DNA of 64,000 nucleotides. Origin: Babylonia areolata (Eukaryota > Mollusca > Gastropoda > Neogastropoda > Buccinidae). Made by a program: the position numbers and the translations under genes. Under the pieces are notes generated by a model, which saw only the letters and a list, made by a program, of their open reading frames with translations, was not told the origin of the DNA and did not search any database. Position 1 is the stretch's first letter, and each line of letters opens with the position of its first letter. The stretch spans positions 32,221,330 to 32,285,329 of the forward strand of contig NC_134880.1 in the NCBI RefSeq assembly GCF_041734735.1. Reading direction: 5' to 3'. Positions 31,401 to 41,559 of this stretch are shown here, one piece after another.

Positions 31401-31689
31401 ATGAGTACACCTTTTTCAAGAATTTCTCATGATGTGTGTGTGTGTGTTTGTTGTTGTTGTTGTGTGTGTGTGTGTTTTGTTGTTGTTGTTGTTTGTTATT
31501 CAGGGGATGTGGCAAATACAGGAACAGCTTATATCTAGATGAACATTTCAGTAGCATGCAAAGTATTACATTTAAGTATATATATCCAATACTTTTCTGA
31601 CAGTTTTAAGAACTGGGTTTGTCTGGAATGGTTTTTGTGTATTTTACATCAGAAAATATAAAACAGATAATGCGTGTAACAAGCTGAGT

Positions 31690-32515
31690 ATGTGACCACC
31701 CAGTCTCCGTTGTCTTCGTGTGTGTTCATGGTAAACTTTAATGTTGGCATATTCTCTGCAACCGCAGGTTACTAGTATAGAAACCAAACTTGGTAGGATG
31801 ATAGGTGTGCAAAAGGCCTTTCCAGTCTCATTATGTTAATGAGGTCAGCAAGGTGATATGTTGAAGGTCAAGGTCATTCTTTGACAAAACAAATGTTTCC
31901 GAGAGCTCATATCTAACCTCAAGTTTAATCAGACTACTTGTAGTTATTGTCCATGGTGACAGCATGATCCCAGTGCCATTATAAGATGCTGAAGGTCAAT
32001 ATTATGACTGGCAGACGATAATAACAGGAAAAGGTTATAGGTACAAGAAATATTGAGACTTTTGTAGAATCATCATCAAAGTTGGTAGGTACAGTGATAA
32101 ATTGTGCTCAGAACAAAAAAAACTATAGAGACTCAAGGTCAGGGTTCAGAGTTTATGGTCACTGCACTACATCGGACGGAAAAAAAACAACCAAAGTGTG
32201 ATACACCGTCTTTTTTTTCCATTATCCAATTTTGATAAAACCTGGGACAGTGAATGATTATGGTTGAAACATAAACACTTCATTTGTCCAAGTCCAAGTC
32301 AGAACAGCATGCAATAAAGATGGTCTATTGCAAAATGATCTGCCTCGTGTCGCCCCCCCCCCCCCTCCCCCATCCCTGCCCCCTCCCTTCCCCCCCCTAG
32401 CCCCCCTCCCCCCCCCCTTTTTTCTTTTTTTTTAATATTCCATATATGTTGTGGTTGATAAAGTAGGTATCACACATGTAGCTTGAAGGCCTTGCCTTTC
32501 TTGTTTACTGGTTGT
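31690..32515 (+). repeat. Diverged relative of the hairpin-ended repeat
   Basis: The left part matches the region after the GT tract of copies A and B (tgtgttcatggtaaacttta, then a ttctctgcaa-like block). The right end is TAGCTTGAAGGCCTTGCCTT, the same as their ends. The middle differs: it has GAAGGTCAAGGTCATTC-type text and a C-rich tract at about 32352-32420. The hairpin start and tRNA-like box were not found. It is probably a separate subfamily. Confidence 0.6.
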
Positions 32516-33034
32516 TTACACCCGATACGTTCGACTACATTGCAGAGCAAACAGTGCACACATGTAAAGATCATAGCAAAACCACATGGCGATAGAAAGG
32601 TACTTGTGCTTGATGTTCCACATAGTCAAGGTGTGGGTTTAATGTGTGCCAAGTGAACATCAGCAAGGACACATGCTTCCAACATCATCTGGGTGCTTTG
32701 ATTGCGACTGTTTTATTTTATCGTATTTTTTTCTTTTTCTTTTATTTTCTTTTATTTTTTTAATAATTAATTTTTATTATTTTTATTAGGAGGGGTATCC
32801 TTATTCTAGTATGAATCATGCATGATTCAAGAAGGCTTTTTCTGTTGTTTTGATAAGGTTAACCAACAGAATGCTTAAGAGATTAATATTCAAGTTATTA
32901 ACTTGCTCTTTATGCAAGCAGCTGTGTCATGCTGAACTTAGCAAAATTGTTATATGATGATATCTGTTCCTGTCCTGTCCTTACAGAAAAGAGTACTCAT
33001 TCCTTTCCTCAGTTTATCGGGACATATGTGTGAT

Positions 33035-33165
33035 GCAGACTCAGACTCATTTTATTGTCATGATAACCAAAAGTGGTCTTTTGATACAATCTAGAAACAA
33101 GACACAGAATGGGGAGGACAAAAACAAGTTTTAGCATCAGAGGTGGAGATAGGGAGTCAGAGAGA
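33035..33165 (-). repeat. Possible Rex1-type LINE 3' end
   Basis: TCATTTTATTGTCATGATAACC resembles the TCTTTATTGCCAAGTGTACC end of the LINE at 164-2835. Only the tail is present. Confidence 0.35.
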
Positions 33166-33255
33166 GAGAACCATTGAGCGATTATGTATGTGACTGATTT
33201 TCCAGTGGAAAGGAAAGAAAATTTGTGAGTGCCATGTCAGTTTTTTTGCCCTCAG

Positions 33256-33474
33256 GTGCCACACGGCGGGAGGCGGACCTGGCCCGCCAGGCAGGCTTTC
33301 ACATGGTGGTGGTTGGGGTGGGCCAGTACCTGGATGAGCAGGAATGGCGCATCATCGCCAGTGATCCCGATAATGACTACATCTTCAACATCACAAACTT
33401 CAACTTCCTGGACTCCCTCCGTGATGCTCTGCCACGCCGCATTTGTCTCATGCCACCCATTATCATCGGTGGAG
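33256..33474 (+). CDS. VWA-domain protein, exon c (VWA module 1, end)
   Basis: Acceptor gccctcag at 33255 and donor gtcttg at 33475. It enters and leaves in phase 1. The split Gly codon (G|GT) joins exon b in frame. The peptide includes ATRREADLARQAGFHMVVVG, ASDPDNDYIFNITNFNFLDS and LPRRICLMPP. These are the last helices and strands of the VWA fold, with the usual VVGVG strand and the final helix ending in Cys. A C-terminal MPPIIIGGG linker follows. Module 1 totals 582 nt over exons a-c (194 codons). The donor is weak by consensus, but it alone gives the Glu-Cys join to exon d. A CA/TA/TG palindromic repeat begins about 55 bases downstream. Confidence 0.88.
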
Positions 33475-33523
33475 GTCTTGTTTCGGTCCATCCATCCATT
33501 GATTCATCTGCCCGTCCATCTGA

Positions 33524-33526
<3 letters not shown>

Positions 33527-33603
<77 letters not shown>

Positions 33604-33704
33604 TTATATTTCTGTCTAATATCACTTCAAGTGGAAAGACGTTAAACTGAAGACGAATACACACACACACACACACACATATATATATGTGTGTGTGTGT
33701 GTGT
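33527..33704. repeat. Self-complementary (CA)n(TA)n(TG)n tracts, duplicated
   Basis: Tract 1 (about 33529-33603) runs CA, TA, then TG repeats and is its own reverse complement over about 70 bases. Tract 2 (about 33658-33706) repeats the pattern, followed again by TTTATATTTCTGTCTA. The surrounding tcCATCCATC words are also duplicated, suggesting a local duplication of about 100 bases. Confidence 0.9.
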
Positions 33705-33706
33705 GT

Positions 33707-34312
33707 TTATATTTCTGTCTACTCGTCCATCCATTTATTGATTGGTCCATCTAAATATCGATAATGTTTGTCTATCTATATGTTTATATATCTGTTTCTA
33801 TAGAGTTTATCTTTTGTGCACATGATTCCTGAGTAGTTGGAACACCTTTGTCTTGGCCATAAATGTTTCTTTTATCGAACTGATTCAGCATGGTCCATAG
33901 AATACCACAAAAGTTTTCCACTTCTGCATCTGTGGACTGCAAATTGCACATCCATCATGTTGCCATGGTTTCTGTAACTGCTCATTTTCCAGGACTGGAT
34001 TCATGACCCAGCGCCTGACCCCAATTCTGGAGTGCCAGGGATCACACTTAGTCTGGACCTTCCGGGTGCGAATCTCCCTTTGGCATAACTCTCGGGTTCA
34101 GTGAAATTCTAAGCCACTACAAGCTGGATGAAACATGCAAGAAAATGTCTGTCAATTAAGTGGCAGACAAGTACTAATGAAACAAAATAATATGCTTCCT
34201 GAATTGAAAAAAGAAAAGAAAAGAAGATGCATGCATGCACACTCAATCATCACAAGACAACACAGAGCATGTATATCTATGTACAATTAAAGCAGTGAAC
34301 TATGGGGTGCAG
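33707..34312 (+). other. Intron remainder before exon d
   Basis: No repeat family or coding signal was recognised. The acceptor ggggtgcag ends at 34312. Confidence 0.6.
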
Positions 34313-34508
34313 AATGCCAAGTGGAGGAGAACGCCGACCTTCTCTTCCTGTCTGCCCCGAATGGCATCAACGACGCTCTGGACGTGATCAAGGAGCTGAC
34401 AGGGAGCTTCAGATCACGTGAGCGTCTGCATGTTGGCTACCTCATGCAGGCATGTCAGGGCGAGATCGTAGATCGGGGCTTCGAAGGCCCTGACCGCTAC
34501 TGTGACAG
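34313..34508 (+). CDS. VWA-domain protein, exon d (VWA module 2, start; MIDAS lost)
   Basis: It enters in phase 1 ([G]AA TGC = Glu-Cys) and leaves in phase 2 before GTCAGT at 34509. The peptide starts ECQVEENADLLFLSAPNGIN, which aligns by position with ECFGKVADVFFVLDSSSSI of exon a. The DxSxS metal motif is replaced by SAPNG, so this domain should not bind metal. Strands (ADLLFLSA, RLHVGYLMQA) and the intervening helix keep the fold. A CQGEIVDRGFEGPDRYC stretch adds two cysteines that may form a disulfide. MIDAS-less VWA modules are known in collagen VI-type proteins, where they act as structural or protein-binding units. Confidence 0.85.
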
Positions 34509-35012
34509 GTCAGTGCAGCTCACGTCTGACTTGTAATCTCTTGTTCATTGATCACAATACATTGATAAGAGCCAACTCATGCGAATTTTCATCATCAGTT
34601 CAATAAGGAATCAGTTTAATACATGCTTTGTTTCAAAACAATAAAAGTATGTATTTTTCTTTGTTTTCCATATTCTCAACAGTACTGCTCAAAGAAAAAG
34701 CTTAATTTTCATATAGGCATATGTTTAAACTCCTTGTCTGACAGTGTTTTGATTACATTGTTGGCAGATGAAGTAAGCGTTGTCAGATGATATGTCAATT
34801 TTCACTGACCATGATTAAATAGTAGGCTACCCATTTCCTAGTCAGTGATGAAACAACAATAAAAACAAATTAATGTCCCAGATTAAAAAGCAAGCATTTC
34901 GTAGTATAAAATAACTAAAATGTTATCACTAAGCAAGCAGTGACACCTGAACACACACACACACACACACACACACACAGCGTCAGAGAGGACATTTTAC
35001 ACATTCTTGCAG
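34509..35012 (+). other. Intron between VWA exons d and e
   Basis: AT-rich 504-base intron with (AC)n at about 34951-34979 just before the acceptor cattcttgcag at 35012. Nothing else was seen. Confidence 0.8.
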
Positions 35013-35159
35013 GTTCGGAGATGCACTTTCCCAGGATGGCGAGACCTACGTCAACTTGGTGTCTGAACTGAGAAGAAAAGCAACAAGCATGCGAGAGGAT
35101 CGAGTTGCTAATCAGGTGGCTGTTCTCTTCATCGATGACCAGTCCATGAGAGAAAATAG
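35013..35159 (+). CDS. VWA-domain protein, exon e (VWA module 2, middle)
   Basis: 147-base exon, phase 2 in and phase 2 out. The split Arg codon (AG|G) joins exon d. The peptide includes FGDALSQDGETYVNLVSELR and VANQVAVLFIDDQSMRENR. The VAVLFIDD strand corresponds to VMVVITDGG in module 1: the Asp position is kept, but the Gly-Gly after it is not, and the Thr loop seen in exon b is absent. This supports a VWA fold without a metal site. Donor at 35160 is gtaggc. Confidence 0.85.
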
Positions 35160-36095
35160 GTAGGCAATTACCCAGATAAACGTTTTCAGTGATCATAACC
35201 ATTATCGTTATTGTGATGGCATTGATATATGTCTTGTCAGGAGTATGATACATCATCTTTACCATTGTCAACAGCAATTTTATGGAACTTTCCAGTCCAG
35301 AGTATGAATCACTGGAATGCAAACAGGCGCGCAGTCACACACACATGCGCACTAGCGCGCGTACACACCCACACACTTACACACACACCACTCCCCTCCA
35401 CCCCACACACCCCAGCATCACTACCACCACCACCACCATCAACAAGAAAGCAAACTACTAAAATAGCAGTCCACTACATCGTCTCCCATTGTAAGTTAAA
35501 CCAAGGGATGGCGGTCACGTAGCCACGCTGACCATCTGCTGGGATTGTATTATACACACCATAGTCTTTTAACTTCTTGTCACTTGTAACAAAATCCATC
35601 CTTCCATTATCAGTCGTTCTCTTCCTGCTTATCGAGATACCCCACAAAATGTCTTCATTCCTCCATCATGCTGCCCCTTCCTATGTCACCAGTCTCATTT
35701 TCCTGTCTTTCCTTTCCCCAACATCCATAGCGGATATTATAACTGTCTTTTCAGCCCTCCTCTCATTCCTTCGTCAACTATCACAGTGACACCCTTCTTA
35801 AACCATTACTCTTTCACCATCAACAGATTTCCTCTCTTCACACAATCCTTTTCTTACAACTGACTTACATTCTCCTCCCTCCTCTCCCTTCATATCTCTT
35901 TCATTTGTCTTGCCAATCATACCTCATAACTTCTTTTCCAAATCCTGATGTACTCTGTCTCTCCTGCATATCTATTTTAATCCATCATTACACCCTGTTC
36001 CTCTCTGTGTGATAAATTTGTACCACTCTCCACCCCATGGCCCCACATCTCTCCCTCTCTCCTTTCTACACTATGATTATAATTGGCTGGGACAG
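35160..36095 (+). other. Intron between VWA exons e and f
   Basis: Contains CA-rich and CCACCACC text at 35335-35445 and a long pyrimidine-rich stretch to 36055. No gene or known repeat was seen. The acceptor gctgggacag ends at 36095. Confidence 0.75.
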
Positions 36096-36286
36096 GTTTG
36101 GAATTCTGCAAGAGGCGAGAAACGCCGAGCAGTTTGATGGCATCACCAACATTGTTGTGGACCTCGGAGTGCGCAATTACAGCAACTTTGTGGATGGCAT
36201 GACATCAGGTCGGGAGAACGTCATCATCTACCAGGACCAAGGTTTCCAACAAAACGTACAAAGCATCCTTGACCGAATCTGTGAAT
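36096..36286 (+). CDS. VWA-domain protein, exon f (VWA module 2, end)
   Basis: It enters in phase 2 (AG|G Arg) and leaves in phase 1 before a strong GTGAGT donor at 36287. The peptide includes RFGILQEARNAEQFDGITNI, VVDLGVRNYSNFVDGMTSGR and QQNVQSILDRICE. These form the last strand-helix pairs of the VWA fold, closing with Cys as in module 1. Module 2 totals 534 nt over exons d-f (178 codons). The final Glu plus a T starting a probable Cys codon repeats the Glu-Cys module junction, so at least one more exon should follow. I did not find it downstream. Confidence 0.87.
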
Positions 36287-36539
36287 GTGAGTGTCTGCGA
36301 TCGCATTTCTTGAAGTGTGCATGCGGAGGTGGGAAGGAAGTGGGGAGGGGTAGTGCATGTAACAGTCTGTAGTCTGCAGTTATATGCATTCTGATTCGTC
36401 AGTATTTTGTGTTACAAGTGAGTAACTGTAAATGTAGTTTAATATCGGGCACTGTAATACAGTTGCTGTAAATTCTCAGTATCCTCACAGTAAAAAATGA
36501 CTATACGGTTGTCATGGCCTAACCATAGTGTTTGGTCGG
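36287..36539 (+). other. Start of the intron after exon f
   Basis: No coding signal. The unlocated next exon means the end of this gene is unknown. Confidence 0.5.
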
Positions 36540-36680
36540 TGCTGAGGTCAGGCATCTGGTCCCCCTTTCATTTAAAAAAAAATTTTTTTTTTATAAAGCA
36601 GACGTGGTGAAGCTGAAACAGGCCTATGGATCAGTCTGCATGCTTTTACACCGCCTTGAAACTGAAACTGAAATTACATT
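36540..36680 (+). mobile_element. SINE family 1 tail, 5' truncated
   Basis: GGTCAGGCATCTGGT and GCAGACGTGGTGAAGC, then CCGCCTTGAAACTGAAACTG, parallel the last third of the SINE at 61276-61683. An A/T run at 36572-36592 sits in the middle. The head and core are missing. Confidence 0.6.
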
Positions 36681-36938
36681 TCTTTTCCCATGGTACTCTT
36701 GATTTATATATGTGATAGTGGTAAGGGGCTGTGACTTATGGAATGAATTTAATTTGGATAAAAAGAATTGAAACATTAAAAGGAATAATTGCTCGCAGCG
36801 CCAAGTTGTGATAGAGTTAGTGGAAAGGGGCTTTAATTTATTGTTTGGATTAAAGAATTGAAACATTAAAAGAAAAGAATTTGGATCTATATTGTTGTGG
36901 ATCTATATCCTGTCATAAGGATATTTTGAAGGATCAAA

Positions 36939-37400
36939 ATCCTGTCGGCGACGCCACTTTTGTAAGCCATGTTATGAACCGAGTAGTGTATTATTATACA
37001 GGGGACAGTATAAAAGAATTACTGATGATCTGTATTAAAGGATAGAAAAGGTCCACATGCAGGCCAGGAGCATATAGCAGGCCAGTCACAAAAGGGCTTT
37101 CTATTGTTTTATTACAATATTAAGTGAAGAAGAAGAGATAAGAGAAGATGACAAGATAAAGAGAAAACAGTGCAGGCAATATGGCGATGAAGCTAGCCGT
37201 TGTGCGAACACACACCACATACCAAGAGAGAGAGAGAACGAGCAGGCTCTAGCCAGTGACTGGCCAGGTGAAAAAGTGACCAGTGATAACCCACTCCTTC
37301 TATTTATGCAAATTAAGCAAACTGCAGTGACGCTAGCGTGGCCCATGAAGCGAATCAGCTCAAATCCCCCAAATTTGATTAGCATTGTGTTTGTTAAAAG
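36939..37400 (-). mobile_element. Solo-LTR-like fossil with primer-site remnant
   Basis: The plus strand at 36939-36956 looks like the 3' end of a tRNA (probably tRNA-Ser) including CCA. This is what a primer-binding site on the minus strand would give. Next to it, starting at 36961, lies a block with minus-strand AATAAA near 37108 and a TATA-like box near 37305, in the right order for an LTR read on the minus strand. No second LTR or coding part was seen. It is a broken, old relic of an LTR retrotransposon, probably Gypsy-like. The right boundary is approximate. Confidence 0.45.
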
Positions 37401-38231
37401 GTTTTCAATGGTAGATTTCCAAATGATTCCTGAACCGATTTACATCAGATAGGTTGCAAAAGAAACAGCTCAACACCTACTTTCTAATGAGTATAAAATG
37501 AAGTGTTGATTATTTAAGATAAATTTATCATCTTAATTTACGTTACCTGAACTGGTCAGTTTTAGCGAGCTCATCACGGAAAATTACAAACAGCGTTAAA
37601 TCAATTTAACATAGGCAAACACAATTGGAATAGATTTAAAGATGGAATTGTGACGATTCTGCCAGTATATAATACTTGTAGTTTACTGATCCGATGTAAG
37701 AGATATTTAATTAAATATGGGTTGTCAGAAGCACATATTTCAGCTCACCCAATGGCATACAGCGACACAAGTTGTGGACTGGTTGTGTGGCGAGAAGGAC
37801 AAATGAGCTTAGCGTCAGTTGAAATCTTTACACTGATGAACGATTAAACTAAAATCAAATATGCCTCTAACTGATGAAAGTGTGTGTGTGTAAGCACAAC
37901 AAGTATGATACTGCAGCGAATGATACAGAGACTTGATTAATAAATCTTTAGGAGCAGTTGTCTTAAAGGGGATTTGCGTTCAAACCGGGAATGGCGTCAC
38001 ACATTCTGCGTGAGCTGTTGGAGACCAGCAGTTAGTTGCAAAAAAGGCGTCTGCTATTTAGCTTGTTTTTTTTTTTTTTAAGCCAGCTGAGCGCTTGGCT
38101 ACATCTGCTTCACAAAATTTTGTAGTCTTTTATACAGTTCTTCCAAAGTTCTGCTCCTATATTGTGAACCACACTGAGATTCTCATTACACCATCGTTGT
38201 ACCGTGGAGATTCTAGTTTCTTTTTGTACTG
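37401..38231. other. No feature seen
   Basis: AT-rich DNA without recognisable coding or repeat content. Confidence 0.6.
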
Positions 38232-38568
38232 TAGGCAATATACTGTGCATTTCAGAACCCACTCACCCTCACTTATTCTCTCTTAACCCACCAAAACTTT
38301 TTTGACAACAATGAGATCCACAAGTTCGAATCTGTGTAAACATTATCTGAGATAATTCTTTTCACTCAACAGGGTATCAATTATTAACCATTTTGTGATG
38401 ACTACCAACAAGCTATACAGTACAGTGTTGACAAAACAAATAAATTTCATAGCTTCTAAGCACCAGGGTTGCATTGCATGAGTGATATTTGCAGCGCTAA
38501 GATTCCTTTGTGTTAGGCAATACACAGTGCATTTCAGAACCCATCCACCCTCACTTATTCTCTCTTAA
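38232..38568. repeat. Left repeat block flanking the piggyBac relic
   Basis: Contains two ~55-base copies of a CAGTGCATTTCAGAACCCA... unit (38232-38287 and 38514-38568) around a ~196-base block (38318-38513). The 196-base block recurs in direct orientation at 40395-40591. Confidence 0.8.
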
Positions 38569-40394
38569 CTCTATGGAGACGTAGTTAAATAGTGCATGTA
38601 GTTTTACTGTGATGGGCAAATATGGGCATATTTGAAAAATTCAACACACTTTCACACAGAGACAAAGACATACAAATTATATATCACTAGAAAGTTTACC
38701 ATCTCTTCTTTTAACATTTTAAAACAGTTTTCTCATTTAGCGCTGCTAAATAATTTTTTTAAATATTTTAAATTATGTCACTAAGTACTGAAAAACAAAA
38801 AAAATTGAAAAATAGGTATACAGTACTCACCAGGCATGTCATATCCATCAGCTAATCCACAAGGCAGCATAAAATGATTTTCTCACACAGTAAGGTTCGC
38901 TGATTCTTATGAATCAGTTTGAAGTCAAATGTTGCACAACAAACTGTCAACAACAACAAAAAAAGAAGAAGATCATAACACTGGAAAGAGAGAAAAAGAA
39001 AGAACATACAAATCCATCACTTGAAAAAAAACCAAAAAGAACCCTATTTACACATTTCTGCTGCAGCTAGATTATTATTTGTTGTAGTCCTTAACTGTGT
39101 GCAACACCTCAAAGCATGGAACAGCACAGAGGGGCACTTTACACTGTTCGCACATGATTGTGGTGGCTTTTTTTGCGTTTTTCACTTCTTGATGTGACGC
39201 TCCTTGTGCTTTGTGTTTGGTGTAACACACCTTGCACCCTCTCTGTGCTTTCCTGGTCTGCTGCTCCTTGGTGGGTGAAATGGTTAGCAGGCCAGTGACT
39301 GCCTGGCCTCAGTCTCTCCATGTCTGCTCCTGTGTCTGGCACCTCCTCATGCGTGTAAAGTGTTTTGAATTTCTGTAACAGACAATGCTGTCATAAGAAA
39401 AAAGAAGAAAAAAAGAAGAAAAACTTTTGCATGTATTGCAAACAAGGGAAAAAAAGAAAAAAAGAAAAACAAATGCAAAATAAACATCAGTAATATTACA
39501 CAGCATATACACATGCATAATAATTCAGGAGTGACAGTATAAATAACACACACGCACAGACACGCCCATGCATAATACACTGACACACCCATTGTACAGA
39601 CACACACCCACACAATTTAATAAGTGCACACACAGAAAATGATAATTTTACATTAATATATACAAATTATTCATTAAAAATTGTAAAAATCAGGATTATT
39701 TACACAAGAAATAAATTAGCAAAGTATCAAATTGTAAACACACTCACCCCATCAGGACGTGTCTGGAAAGTCAGTGAGAGTCCTGGGGTCCTAGTGAAAG
39801 GTGCAGCCAGTGGGAAGTTTGTCAGGTCTTTTACCCACTCATACAAGTAGTCTTGTTATTCATCGTCAATATCTACAGTCATCAAGTCATCTTGTCTTGC
39901 AGTATGGCCGTCACTAGTGTCACTGTCGATTTCTGTCTCAGCGTTGTAGGGGTCAGTCAGCAAAGTTTCGTCGTCACTTTCAAAATCATCATCTGGTACT
40001 AACTGAATGTCATCATCATCAGAAAAATCATCAGAGAATTCGTCACCAGTGTCAAGGAGGTCACATTCAATGTCTGATCCTTCTTCTGTCACAATTTCAA
40101 CAGCCTCACACAGGGAGTACATTCGTCTCGGCCGCCATATTTGGTTATGAAAAAATCAACCTTTCACCCAGTCCAGAAAAGTCTAGAAAAAAGCCTTTCA
40201 TGCGGTTAACGGTCTTCTTCTTCTTCTTCTTCTTCTGCATTTGTGGGCTGCAACTCCCCTGTTCACTCGTATGTACACGAGTGGGCTTTTACATGTATGA
40301 CCGTTTTTACTCCGCAATGTAGGCAGCCATACTCCGTTTTCGGGAGTGCGGTTAACAGTCAAGGGGAAATAATTCAGTTTTTCCTAGACAGGTT
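38569..40394 (-). mobile_element. piggyBac transposon relic with most of the catalytic core deleted
   Basis: Minus strand. At 40122-39856 there is an acidic N-terminus (DEFSDDFSDDDDIQLVPDDD), continuing after a stop into YEWVKDLTNFPLAAPFTRTP and PGLSLTF near 39840-39740, the usual start of the piggyBac core. Then about 380 bases are low-complexity, and at 39345-39072 the C-terminal cysteine-rich domain appears: GCKVCYTKHKAQ, then CEQCKVPLCAVPCFEVLHT and a stop. The catalytic Asp core, normally some 350 residues, is missing. A TTAA occurs near each end (about 38565 and about 40207 or 40344), but matching terminal inverted repeats were not resolved. It is non-autonomous and broken. Confidence 0.75.
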
Positions 40395-40591
40395 TCACAA
40401 GTTCAAATCTGTTTAAACATTATCTGAGATAATTCTTTTCACTCAACAGGGAATTAATGATTAACCATTTTGTGATGACTACCAACAAGCTATTCAGTAC
40501 AGTGTTGACAAAACAAATAAATTTCATAGCTTCTAAGCACCAGGGTTGCATTGCATGAGTGATGTTTGCAGCGCTAAGATTCCTTTGCATT
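40395..40591. repeat. Right copy of the 196-bp direct repeat
   Basis: Matches 38318-38513 with few changes, including CATTATCTGAGATAATTC and GGTTGCATTGCATGAGTGAT. The offset is 2077 bases. It is probably a repeat family member or a segmental duplicate that brackets the piggyBac relic. Confidence 0.88.
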
Positions 40592-41555
40592 AAGAATGTC
40601 CATAAGTCTATGGAATTCTTGTAGAGCTGGGAATGTTTCAACACTAAGTAAACTTTGCACTGCTAAGCATGTCAATGAAACCCAACCCTGGTCTCAGTGG
40701 CTAGATTGTTGTAATTCATTTCTTGCTAGATGTCCAGTTTATGTGAACTGATAAGACCGCAAAGGTACAAAACCATGCTACATGTGACAATGTCAAATGC
40801 ATGTGGAAAATCAGATGACGGGTGTTGCAGTAATGGGCACTCGCTGAGGTATGTAGAAAATCAGACAACAGTGTTGCACTTCCAGTTAGAGGCACTCACC
40901 GAGGCATGTAGAAAATCAGACAGTGGTGTTGCAGCTGTCGGCTCTCATTAATAAGGCAAATCTGTGGCAGTGGGTGGCAAGGCCTGTTGAAGCATCATTT
41001 CCTGTGTTGGGTTGGTGGGTAAGGATGCACCAATTACCTAACATAGCACAAAATGAAAATTGAGATGAGGAGTACAGTAGTATTGTGCAAGGAACAAAAT
41101 ATGTGTTGTAATGATCTTCAGTGCGATACCACAAAGCAAATGACATCTCATGTTAAATAAATAAATCATAGAAGACCAAAGAGTAGAAGAAAAAAAAACT
41201 GCAAATAAATGCTATATACGTATGTATATTTCTCTATGGGTTGTCTTAGTTATTCTTTGGAATGGATACCACTTTCTGACATGTGCAACAGTTGAATAGT
41301 TAAGAGTGATGGGCTTTGAATCCAAATGGTCCTGGGTTCCAGCCCAATACCAGTGCTTGGTGGATTAAGGGTGGAAATATTTCTTCCCATCTCCCATGTT
41401 TACATATGTGAAGACCCAATTGTGCCTAAAATCTATTTGTCTGTGCGCACACACATGCAGAATATACACGTTAGAATTTGGCTAAAATCCCAGTAATCCG
41501 TGTCAGTATTAGGTTAGTTATAGAAACGCAGTCATACCCAGCAAAACCCCTGTAG
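40592..41555. other. Spacer with a short minisatellite
   Basis: No gene was seen. The minisatellite at 40799-40947 is listed separately. Confidence 0.6.
40799..40947. repeat. ~53-bp minisatellite, about 2.8 copies
   Basis: Units start at 40799, 40849 and 40904 with GCATGTAGAAAATCAGACA, followed by GGTGTTGCA and a GGCACTC..CTGAG stretch. Units differ by several bases and by 5 bases in length. Confidence 0.8.
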
Positions 41556-41559
41556 ACAA

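Larger units (their letters stand above)
30700..33255 (+). other. Intron between VWA exons b and c
   Basis: A 2.56 kb phase-1 intron. It holds a SINE (30985-31400), (TG)n(TTG)n at 31429-31496, a diverged hairpin-family repeat (31690-32515) and a likely LINE tail near 33040. The rest shows nothing. Confidence 0.75.

Noticed and set aside
37650-37847. 65-codon ORF downstream of the VWA exons, tested as the next exon
   Set aside because: No VWA, EGF or collagen-type similarity and no phase-1 acceptor in frame.
39856-40122. Acidic 88-codon ORF as a host protein
   Set aside because: The continuation into a piggyBac-like core start and the piggyBac C-terminal cysteine domain nearby make it a transposase N-terminus.
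40799-40947. CRISPR array
   Set aside because: Repeats are imperfect and too few, there are no cas genes, and the DNA is eukaryotic.
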